Assembly (NCBI RefSeq): GCF_004791695.1
Contig: NZ_SRSO01000006.1
Span: forward strand, 1-64,000
Direction: 5' to 3'
Length of the DNA stretch: 64,000 nucleotides
Origin: Flavivirga rizhaonensis
Lineage (GTDB): Bacteria; Bacteroidota; Bacteroidia; Flavobacteriales; Flavobacteriaceae
Each line of letters opens with the position of its first letter. Positions within the stretch are counted from its first letter, which is position 1. The notes under the pieces were generated by a model that searched no databases, was not told the DNA's origin, and saw only the letters and a program-made list of their open reading frames with translations. The position numbers and the translations under genes were made by a program. Of the stretch, positions 53,660-62,112 are shown piece after piece.

Positions 53660-54091
53660 ATGAATCTATCTACAAAATTTTTAACACTTTGTTTAATTTT
53701 AATAGCGACTAGCGGGTTTTCTCAGAAAATAACAGAGGAGCAGAAAGAAAAAGAGAAGAATAAAGTGAAAATTTTTACTTCAGAGGAAAATGACAATCTT
53801 CAACGCTTTTATTATGAGGAAGTAAATAAAATGAAGTTGTCTGAAGAAAAAAGAGAGGAATATTACAATACACTTCTATTTTATACGCATAGTATGTCTA
53901 GACTTGATGACAAGGATAAAAACTATACAGAAAAGGAAATGACTGAAAAATTCAATGAGTTGCATGATGCTATGAATACAAAAATGAAAGCACTCCTTAC
54001 TCCAGAACAGTATGTAATACACCTTGAAACCTTCGGTAAGATTATGTATAGTGTTAACCAGAAAAAGAAATTGAAAAATACTGAAAAATAG
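53660..54091 (+). CDS. Small exported helical protein (Spy/CpxP-like in layout)
   Basis: The frame is open from 53555 and overlaps the channel gene, but the ATG at 53660 with a clean signal peptide (LCLILIATSGFSQ) is the better start and gives 143 residues. The mature part is nearly all charged helix (KITEEQKEKEKNKVK, SEEKREEYYNTLLFYTHSMSRL, MKALLTPEQYVIHLETFGKIM). That layout resembles Spy/CpxP-type periplasmic proteins that respond to envelope stress, which fits an efflux operon, although the LTxxQ motif appears only once (LTPEQ). A long inverted repeat follows the gene. Confidence 0.6.
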   Translation: MNLSTKFLTLCLILIATSGFSQKITEEQKEKEKNKVKIFTSEENDNLQRFYYEEVNKMKLSEEKREEYYNTLLFYTHSMSRLDDKDKNYTEKEMTEKFNELHDAMNTKMKALLTPEQYVIHLETFGKIMYSVNQKKKLKNTEK

Positions 54092-54107
54092 ACTTTTTTA
54101 AAGCCTT

Positions 54108-54151
54108 CATTTTATACCGAAATTATAGCAATGTAATTTTGGTATAAAATG
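54108..54151. terminator. Bidirectional terminator between convergent genes
   Basis: CATTTTATACCGAAATTA (54108-54125) pairs with TAATTTTGGTATAAAATG (54134-54151), 18 bp with one G-U. It separates the RND operon from the convergent protease gene and could serve both strands. Confidence 0.7.
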
Positions 54152-54153
54152 TA

Positions 54154-55176
54154 TTATTTAGATTTTAAAGTAATAATTTGTCCTTCACGTAGAACTGTCA
54201 TTTCAAATTTAGGATTATCTATTAGGTTCTTCGCGAAACCTGCTATTTTAATTAAAGCATCATCCGTAATATCGTAGGTAATATTGTTAAAAGATAAAAT
54301 AATATCACCACCTATAATTAGTTTTTTCTTTCCAATAATTATTTCCGTATCGCCTTTTTTTACGCCCATTTTATCAAATAATGAATTCGAAGCAATACGT
54401 TGAACCAATAGACCGCTAGTTTGAGGCAGATTAAATAATTTAGCTTCTTTTCCTGATAAAGAATAAAGTTCTGCACCAAACCAAGGCATCTTATTATTCA
54501 ATAACAAGTGAGCTGCAAGATTAGAAGAACTGGCAAAACCAATACCATTTGACCCACCAGATTTAGAAGTAATATGACTAACAACACCTACAACTTCCCC
54601 ATTTAAGTTAAACATGGGGCCGCCTGAATTTCCTTGATTTATAGCCGCATCCGTTTGAATAAACTCAGTATTAGTAAAAGGGTTTTTTCCTAATATTTGT
54701 CCCTTAAAACCACTAACATAACCAGAGGATAGAGAAAAACCAACGCCTAAAGGGACTCCGATTACAAATACACGCTGCCCGATTTTTAGTTGATTAGAAT
54801 CTCCAAATTTAACTGTAGTTGCATTTTTTTTAGGGGTTACTAATTTAATGAGTGCAATATCTGCACTTTTATAAGATGTAACCACTTTTGCATCTATAGT
54901 TTCTCCATCATAAAACTGGACGACCAAAGTTTCAGGGACGTTAACGACGTGAGCAGCTGTGATTATATACTCATCAGAAACCATAAAACCAGAACCCAAT
55001 CCATTATCTGTAACAGTTTGAGACACATTGTTTGGATGCGTAACAATGTTATTTTCCTGAGTGTATATAGCGACTACAGCTGGGCTTACTTTTTCATAGA
55101 TAGAAGATAGGTCTTGAGCATTTGTATAATTTATAGCAAACAAACATATTAGAGGTATAATAATTATTTTTTTCAT
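54154..55176 (-). CDS. HtrA/DegP-like serine protease
   Basis: A 340-residue exported S1C protease. The signal peptide ends in NYTNAQD (about residue 20). The catalytic triad is intact: His 76 in TAAHVV, Asp 106 in SADIALIK and Ser 184 in NQGNSGGPMFN. A single PDZ domain occupies about residues 235-330 (SLFDKMGVKKGD, INIDNP-like end EMTVLREGQIITLK). It probably degrades or refolds damaged envelope proteins. It converges on the RND operon and is 63 bases from the transporter gene upstream. One PDZ domain makes it closer to DegS or bacteroidal HtrA variants than to DegP. Confidence 0.88.
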   Translation of the reverse strand: MKKIIIIPLICLFAINYTNAQDLSSIYEKVSPAVVAIYTQENNIVTHPNNVSQTVTDNGLGSGFMVSDEYIITAAHVVNVPETLVVQFYDGETIDAKVVTSYKSADIALIKLVTPKKNATTVKFGDSNQLKIGQRVFVIGVPLGVGFSLSSGYVSGFKGQILGKNPFTNTEFIQTDAAINQGNSGGPMFNLNGEVVGVVSHITSKSGGSNGIGFASSSNLAAHLLLNNKMPWFGAELYSLSGKEAKLFNLPQTSGLLVQRIASNSLFDKMGVKKGDTEIIIGKKKLIIGGDIILSFNNITYDITDDALIKIAGFAKNLIDNPKFEMTVLREGQIITLKSK

Positions 55177-55239
55177 AGTTAGTAATGATATATTAAGTAT
55201 TAAAATATGAATGGTAAATTTTAAGAAATAAATCTTAAA

Positions 55240-57079
55240 TCAAAATGGCCAAATAAAGGGAACTAAAATCAAAGATATAATAAAGAATAAAAGAAGTAAA
55301 GGTGCTCCAACTTTTACATAATCCATAAATTTATAATCGCCTGCAGCCATAACCATAGCATTTGTAGTTGTACCAACTGGGGTTAAAAAAGCAGTTGAAG
55401 CACTAATAGCAACTACAATCATAAAAGGTTCTGGGGATAGGTTTAGAGAAGTTGCAGCAATAATAGCAATAGGAGCCATTAGTACAGCTGTTGCAGAATT
55501 ATTGATGGTTTGACTAAACCCAGTAGTTAGTAAGAAGATACCCCCTAATAATGCTATAGGGTGAATACTTCCTAAATTAGAAACCAAACTATTGGCAGCG
55601 AGTTCTGCAACACCCGTTTTTTGAAGTGCAATACCCATAGGTATCATAGCCGCAATCATAACCACACTTATCCAACTAATATCCTTATATGCCTTGGCTA
55701 TAGGGACACAACCAGTTAATAAAATAACACCCGCAGAAACCATAGCTGCAATTACTCCAGGAACAATTTTAAAGACTAATAATACAATCATTAGTAAAAG
55801 CATAGTTAATGAAATATATGATTTGTAGGTTAATTTATTTACATCTTTAGCCATACTTTCTGGGCTTCCAGAAATCACAAGGTTTTTATAAACACTTTTT
55901 AAATGTTCTATACGTTCCCAGGTACCCCCTAATAATAAATGCATCTCCAGCTTTTACAGCAACATTTTTATCTTTTAACGGTTTGTTGTTCCTGGAGGCT
56001 GCTAATAATTGAATACCAGCTTGTTCTAAATATAACCCCATTGGAATATTATGTCCTAAAAAAAGGGATTTAGGTGTCACAATCATTTCTGCCATACCTA
56101 CCTCTTGATTTATGAACTCATCTTTTAAATCATCATTATTACTTTTAAAAGGAATTAAATTGAGTTTAAACTTCAGAATTATATTATCTACATCTTCTGT
56201 TTTTCCTTTTACAGTAATAATATCATGATATTGTAAAACCGTATCTGGAGTTGGAAATTCAACATAAGGTTTTACACCTTTTACAATATTTGGAAATCGT
56301 CTTCTTAATCTAATTATTGAAACATTGTATTTATTATCGAAGTCCCATTCACCTATAGTGGTATTTAGTAAAGGAGACATTGAACGGACTCTTAAGCGGT
56401 AAATATTTTCATCAATACTATAGTTTTCAATCCATTGATGCATTTCAGAATCAATATTTACATGTTGGTTTTCAGTAGTGTTTTTAGGTAATAATTTATA
56501 ACCAATAAAACGGAAATATAAAATTGAAATGAGTAGTAACGGTAGACCAATAAGAGCAAACTCAAAAAATGAGAATGATTCAAACCCATTTTCTACCAAT
56601 GCATTACTAGCAATAATATTTGGAGGTGTTCCCGTTAATGTTAATAAACCGCCAGTATTTGACCCAAAAGCGACAGGCATTAGTAATTTAGAAGGGAGTG
56701 TCCCCATTTTATATGCAGCTGAAACTGTAACAGGAAGTAGTGTAGCTACGGTACCAGTATTACTTACAAAACCAGATAAAACACCAGATCCTAAAGTAAC
56801 TAACACGAGCAGTTTTGGAACACTTTTACCAGCCCATTTCACAAATTTTTGTCCAGCTAATGCTGTCCATCCAGTTTGTGATAAACCTTCACCAATAATA
56901 AATAGGGAAGCAATCATGATTACCGTTGGGTTACTAAAACCACTTAATGTTTCGGTTAAATCTAAAATGCCAAATAAAAATAAACTTAACATGGACATTA
57001 ATGCAACAATATCTGGTGTGAATTTTCCCCAAATAAAAAGCACAATGGTTATGCTTAAAATAACTAACAGTATAAACAT
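55240..57079 (-). pseudogene. SLC13/DASS-type transporter with TrkA-C domains, split by a frameshift
   Basis: Two overlapping minus-strand frames together make one transporter of about 610 residues. The first (57079 to 55886) holds five or six membrane segments with the NTGTVATLLPVTVSAA and SNTGGLLTLTGTPPNIIAS sodium-site motifs, then two TrkA-C-like domains. The second (up to 55240) continues with GTWERIEHLKSVYKN and the last segments, including TINNSATAVLMAP and TPVGTTTNAMVM. The frames join at a run of five C on the plus strand (55925-55929): with four, the reading IIRGTWERIEH is restored. This is a one-base insertion, either real, phase-variable or a sequencing error. The substrate could be sulfate or a carboxylate. 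Confidence 0.8.
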
Positions 57080-57165
57080 GAATAATTCTTTTTTTTAATA
57101 AAATTAATGAAATTCATTACTTTATAAGGTAGAACCTTAATAATTTAAATTTAAGTAACTATTTA

Positions 57166-58078
57166 ACTTGAGTTTCCAATAATTTATATGACATGTTTGA
57201 TTTGGAAAGCCATGACAAACAATATTAGTTTTATGATGAATCCATTGGTAGTCACAGCATTGATATGTCTAGGCATCATACTACAAATCTGACTAATGGA
57301 AGTTTCAATAGTTTTCCTCATGGATTCCTTTATATAGGCCATGTGAGGTTTGTCCTTTCTTTTAGAGTTAGTTTTTCTGGCTATCTGCAAATAAACCTGT
57401 TGTGTTTCTTTAAATAGATCTTCCAGTTCATAATCCGTGTAACCACTATCTCCGTACAAAGCACCCTCTGCTGGCAAGTCATGGTGCATGCGCTGGAGGA
57501 TCTGCGAATCGTGTTCCTTTCCACTTACCAAGTACATTTCTACAGGAATCCCATCTTTTGTGGTAATCAACTGTACCTTCAAACCATAAAAATACTCTCT
57601 TTTGGATGCGTTATACCCACGATAAGATTCGCCTTTCAATAACTTTGAACGGCTTATTCGGATATTATGGCAGACCTTTACAGGAAAGGAGTCAATAATG
57701 TATTCCATCTCACAATGCACGTATTTGAAAAACCTGCCAATACCCAAGAAAATGGTCATCAGTAATTCTTTTAGCATATGCAGGCGTTTTGTGAAACCGC
57801 TTTTGTTAATCGTACGCTCAAACATGTGACTTTTCATGTAGGACAGCCCTTGGGTTTGGTTACCGTTAAAGATCATAGCGGAAACTATGGCTGTTGATAA
57901 CACTTGACTATCGCTAAATGTCCTGTTGTTGTGTTCCTTGTGGTTCATTTCTTTTAAAATATCATCTACTATACAATAGATTCCTATAACTTTGTCATGG
58001 AGCATTTTGAGTTGGTGTTTTGTTTCGCAACTCTAAAATACTAAAACTTATTATGCTCCTTTTTTAGGAAACTCGAGT
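57166..58078 (-). mobile_element. IS982-family insertion sequence, complete
   Basis: The element is 913 bp long. Terminal inverted repeats are ACTTGAGTTTCC (57166-57177) and GGAAACTCGAGT (58067-58078), 11 of 12 matching. It is flanked by an exact 6-bp duplication TATTTA (57160-57165 and 58079-58084). It contains one full transposase gene, so it is probably still mobile. It lies between the transporter gene and the LytTR system without breaking an apparent gene. Confidence 0.88.
57184..58005 (-). CDS. IS982-family DDE transposase
   Basis: A 273-residue transposase. The acidic triad can be traced to IIDSFPVKVCHN (Asp), LYGDSGYTDYE (Asp) and AYIKESMRKTIETSI (Glu). REYFYGLKVQLITTKDGIP and GKEHDSQILQ are typical of IS982 relatives, as is the start (LHDKVIGIYCIVDD). 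No stop or frameshift interrupts it. The gene fills nearly the whole element, ending 18 bases inside the left inverted repeat. Confidence 0.9.
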   Translation of the reverse strand: MLHDKVIGIYCIVDDILKEMNHKEHNNRTFSDSQVLSTAIVSAMIFNGNQTQGLSYMKSHMFERTINKSGFTKRLHMLKELLMTIFLGIGRFFKYVHCEMEYIIDSFPVKVCHNIRISRSKLLKGESYRGYNASKREYFYGLKVQLITTKDGIPVEMYLVSGKEHDSQILQRMHHDLPAEGALYGDSGYTDYELEDLFKETQQVYLQIARKTNSKRKDKPHMAYIKESMRKTIETSISQICSMMPRHINAVTTNGFIIKLILFVMAFQIKHVI

Positions 58079-58129
58079 TATTTATTAAAACTTTTTTATA
58101 ATTCCTCGATGCTAATAATTGCTAAGGAT

Positions 58130-58891
58130 TTAACTGTTAATCCATTCTTTAATTTCAGATGATTTTGCTTTACTTATCACTATTCGTTCTTTAAATGGTG
58201 GATTAACATTGAGTATTAGCTTACCGTTAAAGTAAAATTTGATGTTATTAATGGCATTTTTGTTAACTATAACTTGCCTATTCACTCTGTGAAATTTAAA
58301 GGGGTCTAATTCGTTTTCAATGTCTTCTAGTTTTTTATCTAAAATGTAGGTTTGATTTTTGAGTGTAACAGCTTTTATAATACTGCTTTCAATATAAAAG
58401 TAAGCGATATCCTCTACTTTAACTGGAATTAATTCATCTCTTTGATGTACTAAAAATGTTGTTCTGAAAACTTGACTTTTAGATTTCATTAGTTGTACTA
58501 ATTGTTGAATGTTATCATAAGAGGTTGTGTCAATGTTTGCCTTAGTTTTAAACTTTTTTATAGAACTGCTTAATTCTTCCTCATTAATTGGCTTTAAAAG
58601 GTAATCAATACTATTCACCTTAAAAGCTTTTATCGCGTATTGATCATAAGCGGTTGTAAATATTATGGGAATATTTATGGTTACCTGTTCAAAAATCTCA
58701 AAAGAAATACCATCGGCAAGATGTATATCCATAAAAACCAATACAGCTTCTGTTGGATTAGAGAAATAATCGATAGCTGATTTTACAGAATCCAGAACAG
58801 TTAATATTTCTATACTGGGATCTATATTATTTATTAAATAAGTAAGTTGTTCACTTGCTGCTAATTCGTCTTCTACAATAATTACCTTCAT
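58130..58891 (-). CDS. LytTR family response regulator
   Basis: A 253-residue two-component regulator. The receiver domain (1-120) has the acidic pocket VEDEL, phospho-acceptor Asp 55 in VFMDIHLADG, and the switch residues FTTAYDQYAIKAF and NSIDYLLKPI. The C-terminal LytTR DNA-binding domain (about 150-253) contains IAYFYIESSIIKAVT, LDPFKFHRVNRQVIVN and FNGKLIL. It is 5 bases downstream of a matching sensor kinase. LytTR regulators bind direct repeats upstream of target genes; targets here are unknown, with the neighbouring lipoprotein gene a candidate. Confidence 0.92.
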   Translation of the reverse strand: MKVIIVEDELAASEQLTYLINNIDPSIEILTVLDSVKSAIDYFSNPTEAVLVFMDIHLADGISFEIFEQVTINIPIIFTTAYDQYAIKAFKVNSIDYLLKPINEEELSSSIKKFKTKANIDTTSYDNIQQLVQLMKSKSQVFRTTFLVHQRDELIPVKVEDIAYFYIESSIIKAVTLKNQTYILDKKLEDIENELDPFKFHRVNRQVIVNKNAINNIKFYFNGKLILNVNPPFKERIVISKAKSSEIKEWINS

Positions 58892-58896
58892 GATTA

Positions 58897-59952
58897 CTAA
58901 TTTAGAGAAAGTTTTACTTTAAATATATTATTCTCATTGCTTATCGAAATATGTTGCCTTTTGAGAGCATAATAGCGTTTGTTAAGATTGACTAATCCAT
59001 TTCCTGTGCCTGCTACTAAGGTTTTTCTAGGTCTGATTTCATTTTCAATAATTATATATGTCTCATCTGAGTATATACATATACTCAGTGGATGTTCTTT
59101 CGAAATTTCATTGTGTTTTACAGCGTTTTCAACTAATAATTGTAATGCTAAAACGGGAACTTCTTTTTTTAGTAAATTTTCATCAATATTGTAATTTATG
59201 TTGAAACGGCTTCGGTATCTTGTTTTAATTAAGTGGATATAACTTTTTAAAAATTGAAGTTCTTCTTCTAATGATACTAAGTCTCGTTCACTACTTTGTA
59301 ATATATATCGATACATAAAAGAAAGCTTGTTTATAAAATTGGTAGCATCTTTATTTTCCTTAACTAAAGCACTTAAAGAGTTTAATGAGTTAAAAAGAAA
59401 GTGAGGATTAACTTGATTTTTTAGGGCCATTAATTCGTTTTGCAAGCTTTGTTGCTTTAGAGCTTCTTGTGCTATCATATTTTCTTTAAGGCTCATTTGA
59501 TATCTTAGAATTCTAGCAATAAAGACCGTTATTAATAATACAATAAAATATACAAAGTAAGCTAAGCCTTTTTCCTGAGCAGGCATAGACAATCCAACTA
59601 GTTTTGAATATAAAAAAAAGAACAAGTGTATCAAAGCAAGGTATAAAGCAATATTTATTAATATTGTCATTAAACCTCTAGTTAGTTTAGGGAAATTTGA
59701 ATAGAAATATTTAGTGTTTGCATTGAATTGCAGGAACATCCATGAAAAATAAGCGAAAGATAAAAATCTAAGTAACGCATCTTTTAATGAAGCTGGAGTG
59801 AAAGCGTCAGATAAGTCATCTACAATGCCTAACATGTTTAAAATTCTAGGCAAAGTCAAGAGCGTCGATATAAGTAATGCAATACTTATTAATACGAGTT
59901 GCTTTATATATTTGGTAGTCAAAATAGTTGTCGTTTTGTTTATGTAGATCAT
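58897..59952 (-). CDS. Sensor histidine kinase of the LytS/YehU type
   Basis: A 351-residue inner-membrane kinase with four hydrophobic segments (about 17-38, 62-76, 93-115 and 128-148). The phospho-acceptor His 184 is in NQVNPHFLFNSLNSL, the His_kinase family signature. An ATP-binding part follows (LLVENAVKHNEIS as N-box, TGNGLVNLNKRY as G-box). No periplasmic sensor domain is present, so it probably senses something in or near the membrane. It is the first gene of a two-gene operon with the LytTR regulator. Confidence 0.9.
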   Translation of the reverse strand: MIYINKTTTILTTKYIKQLVLISIALLISTLLTLPRILNMLGIVDDLSDAFTPASLKDALLRFLSFAYFSWMFLQFNANTKYFYSNFPKLTRGLMTILINIALYLALIHLFFFLYSKLVGLSMPAQEKGLAYFVYFIVLLITVFIARILRYQMSLKENMIAQEALKQQSLQNELMALKNQVNPHFLFNSLNSLSALVKENKDATNFINKLSFMYRYILQSSERDLVSLEEELQFLKSYIHLIKTRYRSRFNINYNIDENLLKKEVPVLALQLLVENAVKHNEISKEHPLSICIYSDETYIIIENEIRPRKTLVAGTGNGLVNLNKRYYALKRQHISISNENNIFKVKLSLN

Positions 59953-60016
59953 AACTAATATAATTAAAATTAAGACAATTGTTGAGTTATGTTTCTAGAG
60001 AGTCAATTCAGCCGTT

Positions 60017-60064
60017 AAAAAACTGCCAGAGTAACATAAAATAATTTTTATCCTCTCTGGCAGT
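60017..60064 (-). terminator. Terminator of the lipoprotein gene at 60092
   Basis: ACTGCCAGAG (60022-60031) and CTCTGGCAGT (60055-60064) form a perfect 10-bp stem; on the minus strand it is followed by six T. The 23-base loop is rather large, but strand, place and T-tail fit. Confidence 0.75.
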
Positions 60065-60091
60065 CAACCAACCAACCAAACTATAATGAAA

Positions 60092-60736
60092 CTAATTAAC
60101 TAACTCATGTACTATTCTCTTTGAAAAATCCTTAGATATGGTTTCTATGGATTTGGGATTGTCAGTTTCAGTTGTGATAACAGAAACTAATTGTTGCTTA
60201 TCAGGCATAGTTAAATCGTATACAACAGTTTCCAAGATGTATTTTTTGCCTGTATATGTTATCGTATTCATTGGCTCTGATTCTATATAAAAACTATTGT
60301 AGTAGTAATAGAAACCCCTATGGTACCATATCCCAGGAAATGATCTTACGGATGTTCCACCTGTTGTTTCTGTTTTTGTATATTCTTGAGTGTCTTTTAA
60401 TACAGTCACCATGATCATTTCTATGCCTCTATTTTTAAGATCTGATGTGATTTTTTGAATCTCAGTATCGCTCAATTTTACAGACGTGTCAATTTTCGGA
60501 AATATGGTCGAGCTTCCCATAGCATAAATGCCATTCTTTTCTAGTTTTTCAATTAGATCATTTTCAAATTGCCTTCTAACAATATTGTCGTCTGTACTGC
60601 CTATCACCATGATACATTTATCTTTTAAATTTGGTGTTGTAGATTCATTCCAAGTATTAATAACTTTTACAGTTGAACAACTGGTAAGCATAATCGTTAA
60701 AATTAGTGTTCCGAGTATTTTGCTAGTTGATTTCAT
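60092..60736 (-). CDS. Lipoprotein of unknown function (paralogue of the one at 51080)
   Basis: A 214-residue lipoprotein (lipobox LTSC, Cys 20), beginning SCSTVKVINTWNES. The core alternates strands and helices (KCIMVIGSTDDNIVRRQFEN, LEKNGIYAMGSS, RGIEMIMVTVLK) and includes a Tyr-rich insert (FYYYYNSFYI) that the relative at 51080 lacks. The family is seen in Bacteroidetes as single lipoproteins without a known role. It is preceded by a 45-codon ORF and a TACATTTG promoter box and followed by a terminator. Co-regulation with the neighbouring two-component system is possible. Confidence 0.72.
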   Translation of the reverse strand: MKSTSKILGTLILTIMLTSCSTVKVINTWNESTTPNLKDKCIMVIGSTDDNIVRRQFENDLIEKLEKNGIYAMGSSTIFPKIDTSVKLSDTEIQKITSDLKNRGIEMIMVTVLKDTQEYTKTETTGGTSVRSFPGIWYHRGFYYYYNSFYIESEPMNTITYTGKKYILETVVYDLTMPDKQQLVSVITTETDNPKSIETISKDFSKRIVHELVN

Positions 60737-60749
60737 GATTTCTCGTGTT

Positions 60750-60887
60750 TTAAATGAACATAGGTATATCGTTATTACTTCTATTGACTTGATTTAGTCT
60801 TTCTGAGTTGTAATCTTCTGAGTTTTTTATATGTATAAACTCTTTTATAATAGGCCATTTCTTTAGAATTGATTTTAAATTTTTCAT
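60750..60887 (-). CDS. Small ORF of 45 codons upstream of the lipoprotein gene
   Basis: The ATG at 60887 opens MKNLKSILKKWPII and continues with a charged helix-like region rich in Asn, Ser and Arg, ending PMFI. The stop is 13 bases before the lipoprotein ATG. A TACATTTG box 25 bases upstream would make it the first gene of the transcript. It has no signal peptide or known motif, so it may be a small cytoplasmic protein, an upstream peptide that affects the lipoprotein, or not translated at all. Confidence 0.35.
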   Translation of the reverse strand: MKNLKSILKKWPIIKEFIHIKNSEDYNSERLNQVNRSNNDIPMFI

Positions 60888-60911
60888 GACGTTAATGTTT
60901 TAATTCTTGTA

Positions 60912-60919
60912 CAAATGTA
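60912..60919 (-). promoter_or_regulatory. Bacteroidetes-type -7 box for the small ORF and lipoprotein
   Basis: TACATTTG on the minus strand fits TAnnTTTG, with the start of transcription predicted about 20 bases before the small ORF. No -33 element is clear. The bases from 60920 to 61195 hold no other feature I can support. Confidence 0.45.
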
Positions 60920-61195
60920 TAGAGGGACATAGAATTGATTTTTAGTTTTTTAGGTGAAGCGTCTAAAATCTAAAGTGAAGTGTCCGAAGTTAAAAGTGAG
61001 TTTGCAGATACATTATAACAACTTAGAAAAAAGGAGTTCGTATATGTGGAATTATGAATAGGCAAGTTTTTAAATAATTTGGATATCATTGAATTATTTA
61101 AAACAAAAGCATAAGAATATAGAGAAATTAATAATTTTCATGAAAAAACGATTCGTTTTTACAAGTCGTATTAAATAAAGTTTTAGATTTGTGGT

Positions 61196-61270
61196 ATGAA
61201 AAGTTTAAAAAATAAAATACGTTGTTCTGTTCCTGGTTTGCCCGCGCGCAATCGCCGTCGCTGCATCTAG
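61196..61270 (+). CDS. Arginine-rich leader-peptide candidate of the arg operon
   Basis: A 24-codon frame from ATG to TAG. Near its end it reads ARNRRRCI, with CGC AAT CGC CGT CGC as consecutive codons; there is one more Arg earlier, five of 24 in all. It lies upstream of arginine synthesis genes on the same strand. The GC-rich codon run stands out from the AT-rich spacer. A TAGATTTG box (61184-61191) ends 5 bases before the ATG, so the transcript could be leaderless. No clear terminator follows, so the control mechanism is open. Confidence 0.5.
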   Translation: MKSLKNKIRCSVPGLPARNRRRCI

Positions 61271-61377
61271 TCTTCCTGTTAGCAAAACCAAAACGTAATT
61301 TTAATTTTTTCATAGTGTCCAAAATATTTTTTATAGCATTTCAAAATCCAGTTAATTTCTTAATTAACACACAAATT

Positions 61378-61407
61378 ATGCGCCGTATTTTTCCTTGTCG
61401 CCCGTAA
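61378..61407 (+). CDS. Second very short arginine-rich ORF before the arg operon
   Basis: A nine-codon frame, MRRIFPCRP, starting CGC CGT, with three Arg. It precedes the first structural gene by 87 bases. Alone it would be dismissed as chance; placed after another arginine-rich ORF and before argG it is worth keeping. No terminator hairpin was found between it and 61495; a GTTAATT/AATTAAC hairpin (61351-61368) lies just before it. Confidence 0.3.
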   Translation: MRRIFPCRP

Positions 61408-61494
61408 GGGTGTACTTCAATTTTTGAACTTAGGTGAGTCCAGTTCAGTAATCAAAAAAGGTTAAAATTCAAATAAAAAAATAGATCCAAATAC

Positions 61495-62112
61495 ATGGAG
61501 ATTGTAATTGCCAATAAATCACACATTAAATACGCAGAAATTATTTGCGAAACCATTGCAGAATCGGCAAAGGTTAGAGGTACTGGTATAGCTAAACGTA
61601 CGCCTGAATATATTTCGACAAAAATGGAAAACGGTAATGCCGTTATTGCTATAGATGGCGACGTATTTGCAGGGTTTTGCTATATAGAACTTTGGGGGCA
61701 TGGAAAGTTTGTCGCTAATTCAGGTTTAATAGTACACCCTAATTATAGAGGTAAAGGGCTTGCTAAAAAAATAAAACATAAAGTATTTGAGCACTCCAGA
61801 ACGAAGTTCCCCGATGCCAAAGTATTCAGTATCACAACAGGGTTGGCTGTTATGAAATTGAATAGTGATTTAGGGTACAAACCAGTGACATTTTCAGAGT
61901 TAACAGACGATCAAACATTTTGGGATGGCTGTCAGACCTGTCAGAATTACGATGTTTTAACACGTACCAATCGAAAAATGTGTTTGTGTACAGGTATGTT
62001 GTATGACGGAAAGTCAAAAGAAAAAAAGGAATCAAAAAAAATAAAAGAAAAGGTTTTTAAAAGGTTGAAACACATCAAAGAAACCATGTTTTTAAAAAAA
62101 GATAAAAAATGA
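61495..62112 (+). CDS. GNAT family N-acetyltransferase at the head of the arg operon
   Basis: A 205-residue acetyl-CoA transferase. The GNAT core is at about residues 1-140 with the loop NYRGKGLAKKIKHKVFE (about 83-99) after GLIVHP. The C-terminus is unusual: a cysteine cluster (CQTCQNYD, then MCLCTGM) and a long lysine-rich tail. It overlaps argG by four bases (ATGA). Its position suggests it supplies the N-acetylglutamate step that no classical ArgA in this window provides; this is inference from context. Confidence 0.8.
   Translation: MEIVIANKSHIKYAEIICETIAESAKVRGTGIAKRTPEYISTKMENGNAVIAIDGDVFAGFCYIELWGHGKFVANSGLIVHPNYRGKGLAKKIKHKVFEHSRTKFPDAKVFSITTGLAVMKLNSDLGYKPVTFSELTDDQTFWDGCQTCQNYDVLTRTNRKMCLCTGMLYDGKSKEKKESKKIKEKVFKRLKHIKETMFLKKDKK

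Noticed and set aside
61128..61322. A 64-codon minus-strand ORF across the GC-rich island upstream of the arg genes
   Set aside because: It has no clear start context, lies opposite to the arg operon and is best explained as the shadow of the arginine-rich plus-strand leader candidate; its Arg/Cys content follows from the same GC-rich codons.
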